Part shown: positions 52,286 through 61,327 of the stretch, piece after piece
Layout: every line of letters begins with the position of its first letter
Numbering within the stretch: the first letter of the stretch is position 1
DNA from: Streptomyces albiflavescens
GTDB taxonomy: Bacteria; Actinomycetota; Actinomycetes; Streptomycetales; Streptomycetaceae
Length of the DNA stretch: 64,000 nt
Direction: 5' to 3'
Assembly: GCF_014645835.1 (NCBI RefSeq)
Contig: NZ_BMMM01000033.1
Coordinates: 17,050 to 81,049, forward strand
Translations under genes and position numbers: made by a program
The notes under the pieces: model-generated
Told to the model about the DNA's origin: nothing
Databases searched by the model: none
What the model saw: only the letters and a program-made list of their open reading frames with translations

Positions 52286-53920
52286 ATGGCAGCCAGCACC
52301 CACACCGTGACCAACCAGGCTCCGCCCCTGGTCGGATATGACGTATTCGCCGCCGACCGGGTCCTCGTGGAGGCGGTCGACCGGCATCTTGATCCAGAGC
52401 TGCTGGACGAGGCGCGCGAGGAGCTGACGGTGCTGGGACGCACGTCCGGTTCCGCTCAGGTGCAGGAGTGGGGGGTACTGGCCAACGAGAACCCGCCCAA
52501 GCTGCGTACGCACGACCGCTACGGCAACCGGACCGACGAGGTCGAGTTCCATCCCGCCTGGCACCGCCTGCTCGGCAAGGGCGTGTCGGCGGGGCTGACC
52601 TCGGCCTGGTCGCGCCCCGGCGGGCACCTCAGGCGGGCGGCCGCCTTCGTGATCTGGACGCAGGTCGAAGCGGGCAACGGCTGCCCGCTGTCGATGACCC
52701 ACGCGGCGGTGCCCGCGCTGCGCACCGACCCGGCGCTCGCCGCGGAGTGGGAGCCGCGGCTGACGTCCACGGTCTACGACCCGGGGCTGCGGCCCGCCGC
52801 CGAGAAGGCCGGCGTGCTCTTCGGCATGGGGATGACGGAGAAGCAGGGCGGCAGTGACGTACGCGCCAATACGACCGAGGCGCGACCGCTCGCCGAGGAC
52901 GGGACGTACGAGCTGACCGGCCACAAATGGTTCTGCTCGGCGCCGATGTCGGACGGTTTCCTGGTGCTCGCGCAGGCTCCCGGCGGGCTCACCTGCTTCC
53001 TCGTCCCGCGCGTCCTGGAGGACCGCACCCGGAACGTATTCCGTATCCAGCGGCTCAAGGACAAGCTCGGCAACAGGTCGAACGCGTCGAGCGAGGTCGA
53101 GTTCGACGGGACCTGGGCACGCCGGGTCGGCGACGAGGGGCGCGGGGTGCGCACCATCATCGAGATGGTCGCGGCGACCCGGCTGGACTGTGTGCTCGGC
53201 TCCGCCTCGCTGATGCGGCAGGCCGTCGCGCAGGCCGTCCACCACTGCACCTACCGCCAGGCGTTCGGCGGCAAGCTCATCGACAAACCGCTGATGAGGA
53301 ACGTACTGGCGGACCTGGCACTGGAGTCGGAGGCGGCGACGACGCTCGCGCTGCGGCTGGCCGCCGCGTACGACGACGGCGGCGAGCAGGAGCGGGCGTT
53401 CCTGCGGCTCGCGGTGCCGGCCGCCAAGTACTGGGTGACCAAGCGGTGTACGCCGGTGGCGGTGGAGGCGCTGGAGTGCCTGGGTGGCAACGGGTACGTC
53501 GAGGAGTCCGGCATGCCCCGGCTGCTGCGCGAGTCGCCGCTCAACTCCATCTGGGAGGGCGCGGGCAATGTGCAGGCACTGGACGTGCTGCGCGCGCTGC
53601 AGCGGGAGCCTGGGGCGCTCGACGCGTACTTGCGGGAGGTGGGCCGGGCCCGGGGCGCCGACCACCGTCTCGACGGAGCCATCAAGAACCTGCTGGCCGA
53701 ACTCGCCGACCTGGACGGCATCGAGGGGCGCGCCCGTCGGCTCGTCGAGCGCATCGCGACGGTGCTCCAGGGTTCGCTGCTCGTCCGGTACGCGCCCCCG
53801 GAGGTCGCCGACGCGTTCTGCGCCTCACGGCTGGGCGGGGACTGGGGTTCGGCCTTCGGTACCCTGCCGCACAGTTTGGATCTGGCCACGGTGGTGGAGC
53901 GGGCGCGGCCCGTGTCGTGA
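52286..53920 (+). CDS. Acyl-CoA dehydrogenase of the AidB type
   Basis: A 544-aa flavoprotein close in length to AidB (541 aa). Family landmarks are GMGMTEKQGGSDVRANTT, TGHKWFCSAPMSDGFLVLAQ, ECLGGNGYVEESGMPRLLRE and the C-terminal extension with an Arg/Leu-rich helical bundle typical of AidB. AidB binds DNA in alkylation response, whereas paralogues dehydrogenate branched acyl-CoA; which applies here is undecided. Leaderless start at 52286. Confidence 0.88.
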   Translation: MAASTHTVTNQAPPLVGYDVFAADRVLVEAVDRHLDPELLDEAREELTVLGRTSGSAQVQEWGVLANENPPKLRTHDRYGNRTDEVEFHPAWHRLLGKGVSAGLTSAWSRPGGHLRRAAAFVIWTQVEAGNGCPLSMTHAAVPALRTDPALAAEWEPRLTSTVYDPGLRPAAEKAGVLFGMGMTEKQGGSDVRANTTEARPLAEDGTYELTGHKWFCSAPMSDGFLVLAQAPGGLTCFLVPRVLEDRTRNVFRIQRLKDKLGNRSNASSEVEFDGTWARRVGDEGRGVRTIIEMVAATRLDCVLGSASLMRQAVAQAVHHCTYRQAFGGKLIDKPLMRNVLADLALESEAATTLALRLAAAYDDGGEQERAFLRLAVPAAKYWVTKRCTPVAVEALECLGGNGYVEESGMPRLLRESPLNSIWEGAGNVQALDVLRALQREPGALDAYLREVGRARGADHRLDGAIKNLLAELADLDGIEGRARRLVERIATVLQGSLLVRYAPPEVADAFCASRLGGDWGSAFGTLPHSLDLATVVERARPVS

Positions 53921-54033
53921 GGAGTCGCCGGGGCTGATGCGGGAGTGGTGCTGCGCCGACACGGCACCACCCCCGCTTGCTCGCCCCGTTTCCAGGAGCT
54001 CGGACGCCGCGCAGGCGACGTCGTTGTCAGTTT

Positions 54034-54045
54034 CAAGGAACCTTG
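54034..54045. promoter_or_regulatory. Palindrome upstream of GAF regulator
   Basis: CAAGG-AA-CCTTG is an exact palindrome 143 bases before the GTG at 54188, in the 267-bp gap after the acyl-CoA dehydrogenase gene. Candidate operator. Nothing else in the gap is recognisable. Confidence 0.35.
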
Positions 54046-54187
54046 TGACCGTTGGCGAGAGTTGCAGACCGTTGCATTCGTTTGCCCTCCTTGTGCGAAC
54101 TTCCGGCGTCCCGGGCCGAGAGCAGGCACGATGTGGGGTGACGGCGGCGTCACAGCTCGTACGCGGTACTGGTTTGGGGAGTGCCCT

Positions 54188-55486
54188 GTGAAGACCACAT
54201 CGTTCAACCCCGTCCGCTTCGCTCCGCCGGACGCGTCCGAAACCGTCCGGCGTCTCCAGGAAACCTGGGCCGCAACGCTCAGAGGCGAACGCTCCCCGAT
54301 CGCTCCCCGGCCGGTTATCGGTCAGTCTTGGCAACGAGTGAAACGTTTCGGGGTCGATCCCGAACAAAGCACGGACAGCGAACTGTTGCAGACGGACGAA
54401 CTCGAACATCGCCGTACATCCACCGCCCTCGCCGATGTGATGCCCGTCCTCAGTGGCGGGCTGGGCTCGGTCGCCGACGCGTCCCTGCAGATCATGGTGG
54501 TCACTGACCCGGAGGGCCGGGTGCTGTGGCGCGAGGGCAACGCGGGGGTGCTGCGCCGGGCCGACACCATCTGTCTGGAGGAGGGCGCCGCCTGGAGCGA
54601 GGACACGACGGGCACCAACGCGATCGGTACGGCGTTGACGGCGGGGACACCGGTCCAGGTGCACTCGGCCGAGCACTTCGTGCGCACACTGCACGACTGG
54701 ACCTGCGCCGCCGCGCCGGTGCACGACCCGCGCGACGGGCGGCTGCTCGGCATCATCGACGTCAGCGGCCCGGACAGCACCTTTCACCCGGCCACGCTCG
54801 CTCTGGTCGACTCGGTGTCCCGGCTGGCCGAGAGCGAGCTGCGCAGCAGGCATCTGACGGGCATCGAGCGGCTGCGCGCGGTGGCCGCGCCCATCCTGTG
54901 CCGGCTGGGCGGCAAGGCGCTGGTGGTGGACACGAACGGCTGGCTCGCGGCCGTCACGGGGATGCCGCCCGTCGACCGGGTCGCGCTGCCCAGCTCCCTC
55001 GGCGCGGGCCCGATCTGGCTGCCCGCCCTCGGGACGTGCGTCGCGGAGCCGATGCCCGGCGGCTGGCTGCTACGGGTCACGGAGACCGAGACCTCCGGGT
55101 GCGCCAGCCGTGTGGTGCTCGACCTCACCGAACCCCGGCGGCCGTGCGCCACCATCACCGGCGCGGCGGGCAGTTGGGCACAGGACCTGACCCCACGCCA
55201 CGCCGAGCTTCTCTACGTCCTCGCCGTGCACCGGCACGGCCGCAGCGCGGCCCAACTCGCGGTCGACCTCTTCGACGACCCGACCCGCACGGTGACCGTC
55301 CGCGCCGAACTCTCCCGCCTACGCCGACGCCTCACAGGCCTCCTCGACCACCGCCCCTACCGCTACCGCGAGGAGGTGGACATCGAGGTCCTGCTCCCGA
55401 ACGACCCACTGGACCTGCTCCCCCATTCGACGGCACCGACGGTGGTGGCCGCACGGTCGGGCACCGCCGGCCCGCCGGGCGTTTGA
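54188..55486 (+). CDS. GAF-domain transcriptional regulator
   Basis: A 432-aa protein. It starts at GTG 54188 with GGGGAG upstream. Residues about 85-225 form a GAF sensor with the acetoin/aldehyde-regulator signature DTTGTNAIGTAL and DWTCAAAPVHDPRDGRLLGIIDVSG, as in AcoR-like activators, but the AAA+ sigma-54 domain is absent. The C-terminal region (LTPRHAELLYVLAVHRHGRSAAQLAVDLF) looks like a winged helix. Such Streptomyces proteins commonly control aldehyde or alcohol dehydrogenases. Confidence 0.85.
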   Translation: MKTTSFNPVRFAPPDASETVRRLQETWAATLRGERSPIAPRPVIGQSWQRVKRFGVDPEQSTDSELLQTDELEHRRTSTALADVMPVLSGGLGSVADASLQIMVVTDPEGRVLWREGNAGVLRRADTICLEEGAAWSEDTTGTNAIGTALTAGTPVQVHSAEHFVRTLHDWTCAAAPVHDPRDGRLLGIIDVSGPDSTFHPATLALVDSVSRLAESELRSRHLTGIERLRAVAAPILCRLGGKALVVDTNGWLAAVTGMPPVDRVALPSSLGAGPIWLPALGTCVAEPMPGGWLLRVTETETSGCASRVVLDLTEPRRPCATITGAAGSWAQDLTPRHAELLYVLAVHRHGRSAAQLAVDLFDDPTRTVTVRAELSRLRRRLTGLLDHRPYRYREEVDIEVLLPNDPLDLLPHSTAPTVVAARSGTAGPPGV

Positions 55487-55585
55487 GAACGGGGGCGGTC
55501 GGGCCTGCCGCACGGGGGCCTGGGGCAGGGTCCAAGGGCAGCGCCCCGGGCAGGAGTCCAGGAGCTCAGCGTCCCGGGCCGGGGC

Positions 55586-55602
55586 CTGGGGCGGAGCCCC
55601 AG
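55586..55602. terminator. Hairpin in the gap after the GAF regulator
   Basis: CTGGGGC-GGA-GCCCCAG, seven perfect pairs. The same CCTGGGGC sequence also begins a less regular fold near 55525. The rest of the 323-bp gap to 55810 holds no gene. Confidence 0.6.
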
Positions 55603-55809
55603 AAGGATGGGCTGGGTAGGGGCGGCGGGGGCGAAAGAATCCCTCTCGCGCCCAACGAGTGTCGTCACGTGCGTATTTCGTGAGCGTGTTCCGCGGTCTT
55701 CGACCGGGCCCGCCGGTCTCTGCCGTAGCATCTCCTCCCAGGCCACCCCACCCGTCTCTCCGTCAACGCCCGGAGCGTGAGAGGCAGTTGGCCTTCCTCG
55801 GGAGGACGC

Positions 55810-57159
55810 ATGAAGCACCGCGGCAGGCACCGTCGTCGCAGAAGGGGACAGGCGCTGCGCGCCACCCTGGCCGGAACCGCCCTCGCGCTCACCGCGGCCG
55901 CCACCCTGATCAGCACCTCCCAGGCCACGGGCAGCGGCACTCCGGGCGGCCTGACCCCGCTCACCTCGGCGGCCGCGACCGGCAAGCTGCGACTCCACGA
56001 GAATCCGGTCGCCCGGGACACCCTCGACACGCTCACCAAGGACATGGGCGGGAACGTCGGCGTCGACGGCGTCCTCCGGGACGCCGACCGCTCGATGCGC
56101 GACGAGGCCGACTGCGCCACCGGCGAGCGCGCAGCGCTTCCGGTCGAGCCGACGGCCACCCGCGCGTACTGCTGGGAGAGCGGTGACGCGAAGACCCGGC
56201 AGTGGCAACCGCGCTCCGTCACCACGTCGGGCGACGCCGACGACGACGGCCAGTGGGGCCGGCACCGGGTGATCCTGGCCGGCTGGACGCACCGCGACGA
56301 CCAGGCCGCGGCGCCGACCCGGGACGAGGGCCTGGCCCGGATCGCCTTCGTCGACGCGACCGACCCGCACGCCCTCACGTACGACTGGGTCCTGCTCGTC
56401 GCCCCGCGAGACGGCGGCAAGGACTTCGCGGCGGTCCCCTCCGACCTGGGCGGCATGGTCTGGTATCAGGACAAACTGATCGTCACCTCCGCGCACGGCG
56501 CGGGCCTCCTCGTCTTCGACATGCACCGCATCCTGAAGGCCGACGTGAACAGCGGCGCCGTCGGCAGAGTGAGCGGCGGCTACTCGGCGGACGGCTACCG
56601 GTACGTGCTCCCGGCCATCGGCTCGTACGACGTACCCGACGGTGCGTGCGGCACCGGCGGCCGCGCGGTCCCCTGCTTCGGCTCCCTCTCCCTGGACCGC
56701 ACCTCGACGCCGGACAGCCTGGTCGCGACCGAGCGGTCCAGGCCCGACGGTGCGGAGCGGGCCCGAGTCTGGCGGTACTCCTACAGCACCGCGGCCTACC
56801 GCACGGGCCTGCTCGCCGACTCCCAGGGGTACGTCGACGCCGTCGAGGCCTACGAGACCAAGGGCACCGGTCTGTCCGGCGCCCTCTCCCACAGGCCGAC
56901 CGGCGCGCGCAAGGCGGACTGGTACGTCGGCCACACACCCGACAGCGGCACCCGGCACGACACCCTCTGGCGGCAGACCGAGCACGGCGCCAAGGCGGCC
57001 ACCTGCACCGCGGACCGGTCGCACGCGTGTTGGGGTCAGGGCGGCGAGTCCCTCTCCTACTGGCAGGAAACGGGCGAGCTGTGGACGCTGACCGGAGCGG
57101 GGGCGGAACGCGTGCTGTACGCGGTCCCGCTGCCCTCGGTCGACAGCTCGCTGGACTAG
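55810..57159 (+). CDS. Secreted protein of unknown function, propeller-like
   Basis: A 449-aa protein starting at ATG 55810 with GGAGG nearby. An Arg-rich N-terminus and hydrophobic segment (ALRATLAGTALALTAAATLI) form a signal peptide. The mature part has repeated strand motifs (GMVWYQDKLIVTSAHGAGLLVFDM; LTYDWVLLVAPRDGGKDF) and four to six Cys, suggesting a disulfide-bonded beta-propeller. No catalytic motif recognised. Alone on its strand, followed by a GNAT gene. Confidence 0.8.
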   Translation: MKHRGRHRRRRRGQALRATLAGTALALTAAATLISTSQATGSGTPGGLTPLTSAAATGKLRLHENPVARDTLDTLTKDMGGNVGVDGVLRDADRSMRDEADCATGERAALPVEPTATRAYCWESGDAKTRQWQPRSVTTSGDADDDGQWGRHRVILAGWTHRDDQAAAPTRDEGLARIAFVDATDPHALTYDWVLLVAPRDGGKDFAAVPSDLGGMVWYQDKLIVTSAHGAGLLVFDMHRILKADVNSGAVGRVSGGYSADGYRYVLPAIGSYDVPDGACGTGGRAVPCFGSLSLDRTSTPDSLVATERSRPDGAERARVWRYSYSTAAYRTGLLADSQGYVDAVEAYETKGTGLSGALSHRPTGARKADWYVGHTPDSGTRHDTLWRQTEHGAKAATCTADRSHACWGQGGESLSYWQETGELWTLTGAGAERVLYAVPLPSVDSSLD

Positions 57160-57253
57160 GGCCTGTCTGCAAGGGTTCTCCGGGCAGGGGACCCGGCGAG
57201 CTCCCGGGAGTCGCTTTTGGAGACGCACCCGCCCCCATGGTTCCCTGGCCCGC

Positions 57254-57826
57254 ATGAGCAACCTCACCGTGACCACCTGGTCCCTGGAGCAGACGGCCCC
57301 GACGGACCTGCTCCCCGCGATCGCACCCGACGGGGACGTCCGGATCGTGCGCGCGGAGGTCCACTCGCCGGAGTTCAGCCGCTTCCTATACACGTCGGTC
57401 GGCGGGGACATCCGCTGGACGGACCGGCTCGGCTGGACGTACGCGCAGTGGCAGGAGGCGCTGGAGAGGCCGGGCGTGGAGACCTGGGTCGCCTACGACA
57501 GGGGGACGCCCGCCGGCTACGTCGAGCTGGATCCCCAGGACGACGGCATCGTGGAGATCGTCTATTTCGGGCTGATCCCCGCCTTCCGCGGACGCCGCAT
57601 CGGCGGACACCTCCTCTCGTACGGCGTCGCGCGGGCCTGGGACTTGGCCGAGCGCTGGCCGGGGCGGGCCGAGACCAAGCGGGTCTGGCTGCATACGTGC
57701 AGCAAGGACGGGGAGCACGCGATGGACAACTACCTGCGGCGTGGCTTCAGGCTCTTCGACACCAAGGTCGAGGAGGAGACGGACGCGGCCACACCGGGCC
57801 CCTGGCCGGGGGCGCGAGCGGTCTGA
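57254..57826 (+). CDS. GNAT-family N-acetyltransferase
   Basis: A 190-aa acetyltransferase. The acetyl-CoA binding motif is IVEIVYFGLIPAFRGRRIGGHLL (R-G-R-R-I-G-G), followed by HTCSKDGEHAMDNYLRRGF, where the conserved Tyr/Asn sit. Acceptor unknown. Confidence 0.9.
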   Translation: MSNLTVTTWSLEQTAPTDLLPAIAPDGDVRIVRAEVHSPEFSRFLYTSVGGDIRWTDRLGWTYAQWQEALERPGVETWVAYDRGTPAGYVELDPQDDGIVEIVYFGLIPAFRGRRIGGHLLSYGVARAWDLAERWPGRAETKRVWLHTCSKDGEHAMDNYLRRGFRLFDTKVEEETDAATPGPWPGARAV

Positions 57827-57877
57827 CCTGCTGATGACCCGATTCGGTACGGTCGGAGGCCCGGCCGTGTGACCGAC

Positions 57878-57912
57878 GACACCCTTGTCTCATGATTCGG
57901 GACAAGGGTGTC
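57878..57912. promoter_or_regulatory. 12-bp inverted repeat before the cys operon leader
   Basis: GACACCCTTGTC (57878-57889) and GACAAGGGTGTC (57901-57912) are exact inverted copies around an 11-base loop. It lies 53 bases before the leader ORF and 51 after the GNAT stop; it could be an operator for sulfur control or a terminator for the GNAT gene. Confidence 0.55.
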
Positions 57913-57965
57913 CACATGATGGATGACGGTGGACTGGCCCGAGATCCTCGTGACACGCTTCCGTC

Positions 57966-58049
57966 ATGTCTGGAACTGGAATTGCCTTGGTGAGTCGGCG
58001 GCACGTCGACCTCGGCCGCATGTCCAGCGCCATCTGTCCGGCGAGCTGA
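57966..58049 (+). CDS. Leader peptide upstream of sulfite reductase
   Basis: ATG at 57966 opens 27 codons ending at TGA 58047-58049. The product contains RRHVDLGRMSSAICPAS, closely matching the RRHVDL...SAxCP pattern of small leader peptides found before Streptomyces sulfur genes. The Cys codon lies near the end, suiting cysteine-sensing attenuation. The 134 bases after it, before the sulfite reductase start, include CCGTATGCGC repeats that could fold alternatively; no definite terminator was identified. Confidence 0.75.
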   Translation: MSGTGIALVSRRHVDLGRMSSAICPAS

Positions 58050-58183
58050 CCAGCCCAGCTCCGCCCGACCCTTTCCCTTTTGCGAGCCTTGCGCAGTGAC
58101 GCGCCCATACATCCGTATGCGCCCGTATGCGCAGGTCAGAGCCGCGACAGACCTGTCCCGCAGTCTCGAAGGACGTAGCAACC

Positions 58184-59878
58184 ATGGCCGCCACCCCGCA
58201 GAATCCCGCCGCCGCGCCGCGCCGCAAGGTGAGCCGTCACCGCGGCGAGGGTCAGTGGGCCGTGGGTCACTTCACCCCGCTCAACGGCAACGAACAGTTC
58301 AAGAAGGACGACGACGGTCTCAATGTGCGGACACGCATTGAGACGATCTACTCCAAGCGGGGCTTCGACTCGATCGACCCCAACGACCTGCGCGGCCGGA
58401 TGCGCTGGTGGGGTCTGTACACCCAGCGCAAGCCCGGGATCGACGGCGGCAAGACCGCGATCCTGGAGCCCGAGGAGCTGGACGACAAGCACTTCATGCT
58501 GCGCGTCCGCATCGACGGCGGCCGGCTGACCACCGAGCAGCTGCGCGTCATCGGTGAGATCTCGCAGGAGTTCGCGCGTGGCACCGCCGACCTGACCGAC
58601 CGGCAGAACATCCAGTACCACTGGATCCGCATCGAGGACGTCCCGGAGATCTGGGAGCGCCTGGAGGCTGTGGGCCTGTCCACGACCGAGGCCTGCGGTG
58701 ACACGCCCCGCGTCATCCTCGGGTCGCCCGTCGCCGGGATCGCCGAGGACGAGATCATCGACGGCACCTCGGCCATCGACGAGATCCACAGCCGCTACAT
58801 CGGCAGCAAGGAATTCTCCAACCTGCCGCGCAAGTTCAAGACGGCGATCTCTGGTTCCCCGCTCCTCGACGTCGCTCACGAGATCAACGACGTCGCGTTC
58901 GTCGGCGTGGAGCACCCCGAGCACGGCCCGGGCTTCGACCTGTGGGTCGGCGGCGGACTGTCCACCAACCCGAAGATCGGCGTCCGGCTGGGTGCCTGGG
59001 TCCCGCTGGACGAGGTCCCGGACGTCTGGGCCGGTGTGATCGGCATCTTCCGCGACTACGGCTACCGGCGGCTGCGCACCCGCGCCCGCCTGAAGTTCCT
59101 GGTCGCGGACTGGGGCGCGGAGAAGTTCCGCCAGGTGCTGGAGGACGAGTACCTCAAGCGCGAGCTCGTCGACGGCCCCGCGCCCGCCGAGCCCGTGGCG
59201 CGCTGGCGCGACCACGTCGGTGTGCACCGGCAGAAGGACGGCCGCTACTACGTCGGTTTCGCCCCGCGTGTCGGCCGCGTCGACGGCACCATGCTGACGA
59301 AGATCGCCGAGCTGGCGGAGGCGCACGGCTCGGGCCGGGTCCGGACCACCGTCGAGCAGAAGATGATCGTCCTCGACGTCGAGGAGGCGCAGGTCGAGTC
59401 GCTGGTCGAGGCCCTGGAGGCCCTGGACCTGACCGCCAAGCCCTCCCCCTTCCGGCGCGGCACCATGGCCTGCACCGGCATCGAGTACTGCAAGCTCGCG
59501 ATCGTCGAGACCAAGGCGCGCGGTGCTTCGCTGATCGACGAACTCGAGCGCCGCATCCCCGAGTTCGACGAGCCGATCACCATCAACATCAACGGCTGCC
59601 CGAACGCCTGCGCCCGTATCCAGGTCGCGGACATCGGTCTCAAGGGCCAGCTGGTCCTCAACGACCAGGGCGAGCAGGTCGAGGGCTTCCAGGTGCACCT
59701 GGGCGGCGCGCTCGGCCTGGAGGCCGGTTTCGGCCGCAAGGTCCGTGGCCTGAAGGTCACTTCGGAGGAGCTGCCCGACTACGTCGAGCGGGTCCTGAAG
59801 CACTTCCAGGAGGAGCGTGAGGACGGCGAGCGCTTCGCCGCCTGGGCCTCGCGCGCCAGCGAGGAGTCGCTGTCATGA
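58184..59878 (+). CDS. sir: Assimilatory sulfite reductase, ferredoxin type
   Basis: A 564-aa siroheme and 4Fe-4S enzyme reducing sulfite to sulfide. The cluster and siroheme ligands are Cys430 and Cys436 (CTGIEYC) and Cys472 and Cys476 (CPNAC), the usual spacing, with paired ferredoxin-like halves before them. ATG 58184 has AAGGAC upstream; an in-frame ATG at 58127 without a ribosome site is rejected. Nitrite reductase homologues look similar, but the cys operon context supports sulfite. First enzyme gene of the operon, coupled to a zinc-ribbon gene. Confidence 0.95.
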   Translation: MAATPQNPAAAPRRKVSRHRGEGQWAVGHFTPLNGNEQFKKDDDGLNVRTRIETIYSKRGFDSIDPNDLRGRMRWWGLYTQRKPGIDGGKTAILEPEELDDKHFMLRVRIDGGRLTTEQLRVIGEISQEFARGTADLTDRQNIQYHWIRIEDVPEIWERLEAVGLSTTEACGDTPRVILGSPVAGIAEDEIIDGTSAIDEIHSRYIGSKEFSNLPRKFKTAISGSPLLDVAHEINDVAFVGVEHPEHGPGFDLWVGGGLSTNPKIGVRLGAWVPLDEVPDVWAGVIGIFRDYGYRRLRTRARLKFLVADWGAEKFRQVLEDEYLKRELVDGPAPAEPVARWRDHVGVHRQKDGRYYVGFAPRVGRVDGTMLTKIAELAEAHGSGRVRTTVEQKMIVLDVEEAQVESLVEALEALDLTAKPSPFRRGTMACTGIEYCKLAIVETKARGASLIDELERRIPEFDEPITININGCPNACARIQVADIGLKGQLVLNDQGEQVEGFQVHLGGALGLEAGFGRKVRGLKVTSEELPDYVERVLKHFQEEREDGERFAAWASRASEESLS

Positions 59879-60051
59879 GCGAGCGGGCCGCCCCCTTCTA
59901 CTGCCCCTACTGCGGTGACGAAGACCTTCGTCCGAGCGAGCAGGGCCACGGCGCGTGGGAATGCGCGGCGTGCAATCGAGCCTTCCAGCTGAAGTTCCTC
60001 GGGCTGCTCGCCCGGGGTCTTCAGCAGGATCACGGAGGGGCAGAGATATGA
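59875..60051 (+). CDS. 58-aa zinc-ribbon protein of the cys operon
   Basis: A small protein between sir and cysH, overlapping both by ATGA. It carries YCPYCG (residues 9-14) and ECAACN (29-34), a two-knuckle zinc ribbon, then an amphipathic helix (FQLKFLGLLARGLQ). Double coupling implies fixed stoichiometry with its neighbours. Role unknown; possible rubredoxin-like electron transfer or assembly partner for sulfite reductase. Confidence 0.85.
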   Translation: MSERAAPFYCPYCGDEDLRPSEQGHGAWECAACNRAFQLKFLGLLARGLQQDHGGAEI

Positions 60052-60758
60052 CGACCATTCAGGAAGAGCGTACGGGCGAGGACTTGAAGAGTCTCGCCGA
60101 GCAGGCGGGGCGCGACCTGGAGGACGCCTCCGCCCTGGAGATCCTCCAGTGGGCCGCCGACACGTTCGGCAAGAAGTTCTGCGTGACCTCCTCCATGGAG
60201 GACGCGGTGGTCGCCCACCTCGCGTCCCGCGCCTTCCCCGGTGTCGACGTCGTCTTCCTCGACACCGGCTACCACTTCCCGGAGACCATCGGCACCCGCG
60301 ACGCGGTCGAGGCCGTGATGGACGTCAACGTCATCACGCTCACCCCGCGCCAGACGGTCGCCGAGCAGGACGCCGAGTACGGCCCCAAGCTGCATGACCG
60401 CGACCCGGACCTGTGCTGCGCGCTGCGCAAGGTCAAGCCCCTCGAGGAGAGTCTGACCAAGTACGACGCGTGGGCGACCGGGCTGCGCCGCGACGAGTCC
60501 CCGACCCGGGCGAACACCCCGGTCGTCGGCTGGGACGAGAAGCGGCAGAAGGTGAAGATCTCGCCGATCGCCCGCTGGACGCAGGACGACGTGGACGCGT
60601 ACGTCGCCGAGCACGGGGTCCTCACCAACCCGCTGCTGATGGACGGTTACGCCTCCGTCGGATGCGCGCCCTGCACCCGGCGTGTGCTGGAGGGCGAGGA
60701 TGCGCGCGCCGGCCGCTGGGCGGGCCGCGCGAAGACCGAGTGCGGGCTGCACGGATGA
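60048..60758 (+). CDS. cysH: APS/PAPS reductase with 4Fe-4S ligands
   Basis: A 236-aa adenylyl-sulfate reductase. Cys123-Cys124 and Cys206-Cys209 match the 4Fe-4S ligand set of bacterial assimilatory APS reductases, and Cys232 in ECGLHG is the catalytic thiol. PAPS-only reductases lack the cluster cysteines. GGAGGGG precedes the ATG. The next gene encodes an APS kinase, so both substrates might be available. Confidence 0.95.
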   Translation: MTTIQEERTGEDLKSLAEQAGRDLEDASALEILQWAADTFGKKFCVTSSMEDAVVAHLASRAFPGVDVVFLDTGYHFPETIGTRDAVEAVMDVNVITLTPRQTVAEQDAEYGPKLHDRDPDLCCALRKVKPLEESLTKYDAWATGLRRDESPTRANTPVVGWDEKRQKVKISPIARWTQDDVDAYVAEHGVLTNPLLMDGYASVGCAPCTRRVLEGEDARAGRWAGRAKTECGLHG

Positions 60759-61327
60759 CCACGACCACTCAGATTTCTCAGGAGCAGCAAGTGACGACCG
60801 GAGCCACCATCTGGCTCACGGGTCTGCCGAGCGCCGGCAAGACCACCATCGCGTACGAGCTGGCGGGACGGCTGCGCGAGGAAGGCCACCGCGTCGAGGT
60901 GCTCGACGGCGACGAGATCCGCGAGTTCCTCTCGTCGGGTCTCGGCTTCTCGCGCGAGGACCGCGACACGAACGTACAGCGCATCGGTTTCCTCGCCGAA
61001 CTGCTCTCGCGCAACGGAGTCAAGGCGCTCGTCCCGGTGATCGCGCCCTACGCGGACAGCCGTGAGGCGGTGCGCGGGCGCCACCAGACGGGCGGCACGC
61101 CGTACATCGAGGTCCACGTCGCCACCCCGGTCGAGGTCTGCTCCGTACGCGATGTGAAGGGCCTGTACGCCAAGCAGGCCGCGGGCGAGATTTCCGGCCT
61201 CACCGGTGTCGACGACCCCTACGAGGAGCCCGAGTCGCCCGATCTGCGGATCGAGTCGCACACCCAGACCGTGCAGGAGTCCGCGGCCGCGCTGCATGCG
61301 CTGCTCACCGAGAGGGGTCTCGCATGA
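60755..61327 (+). CDS. cysC: Adenylylsulfate kinase
   Basis: A 190-aa kinase converting APS to PAPS: Walker A GLPSAGKTT, the motif DGDEIREFLSSGLGFSREDRD that binds APS, and a C-terminal lid (KGLYAKQAAGEISGLTGVDDPYEEP). Coupled by ATGA to cysH and cysD. Confidence 0.95.
   Translation: MTTTTQISQEQQVTTGATIWLTGLPSAGKTTIAYELAGRLREEGHRVEVLDGDEIREFLSSGLGFSREDRDTNVQRIGFLAELLSRNGVKALVPVIAPYADSREAVRGRHQTGGTPYIEVHVATPVEVCSVRDVKGLYAKQAAGEISGLTGVDDPYEEPESPDLRIESHTQTVQESAAALHALLTERGLA

Noticed and set aside
58127..58183. Upstream ATG for sulfite reductase
   Set aside because: No ribosome site, while ATG 58184 has AAGGAC at correct spacing and the family N-terminus.
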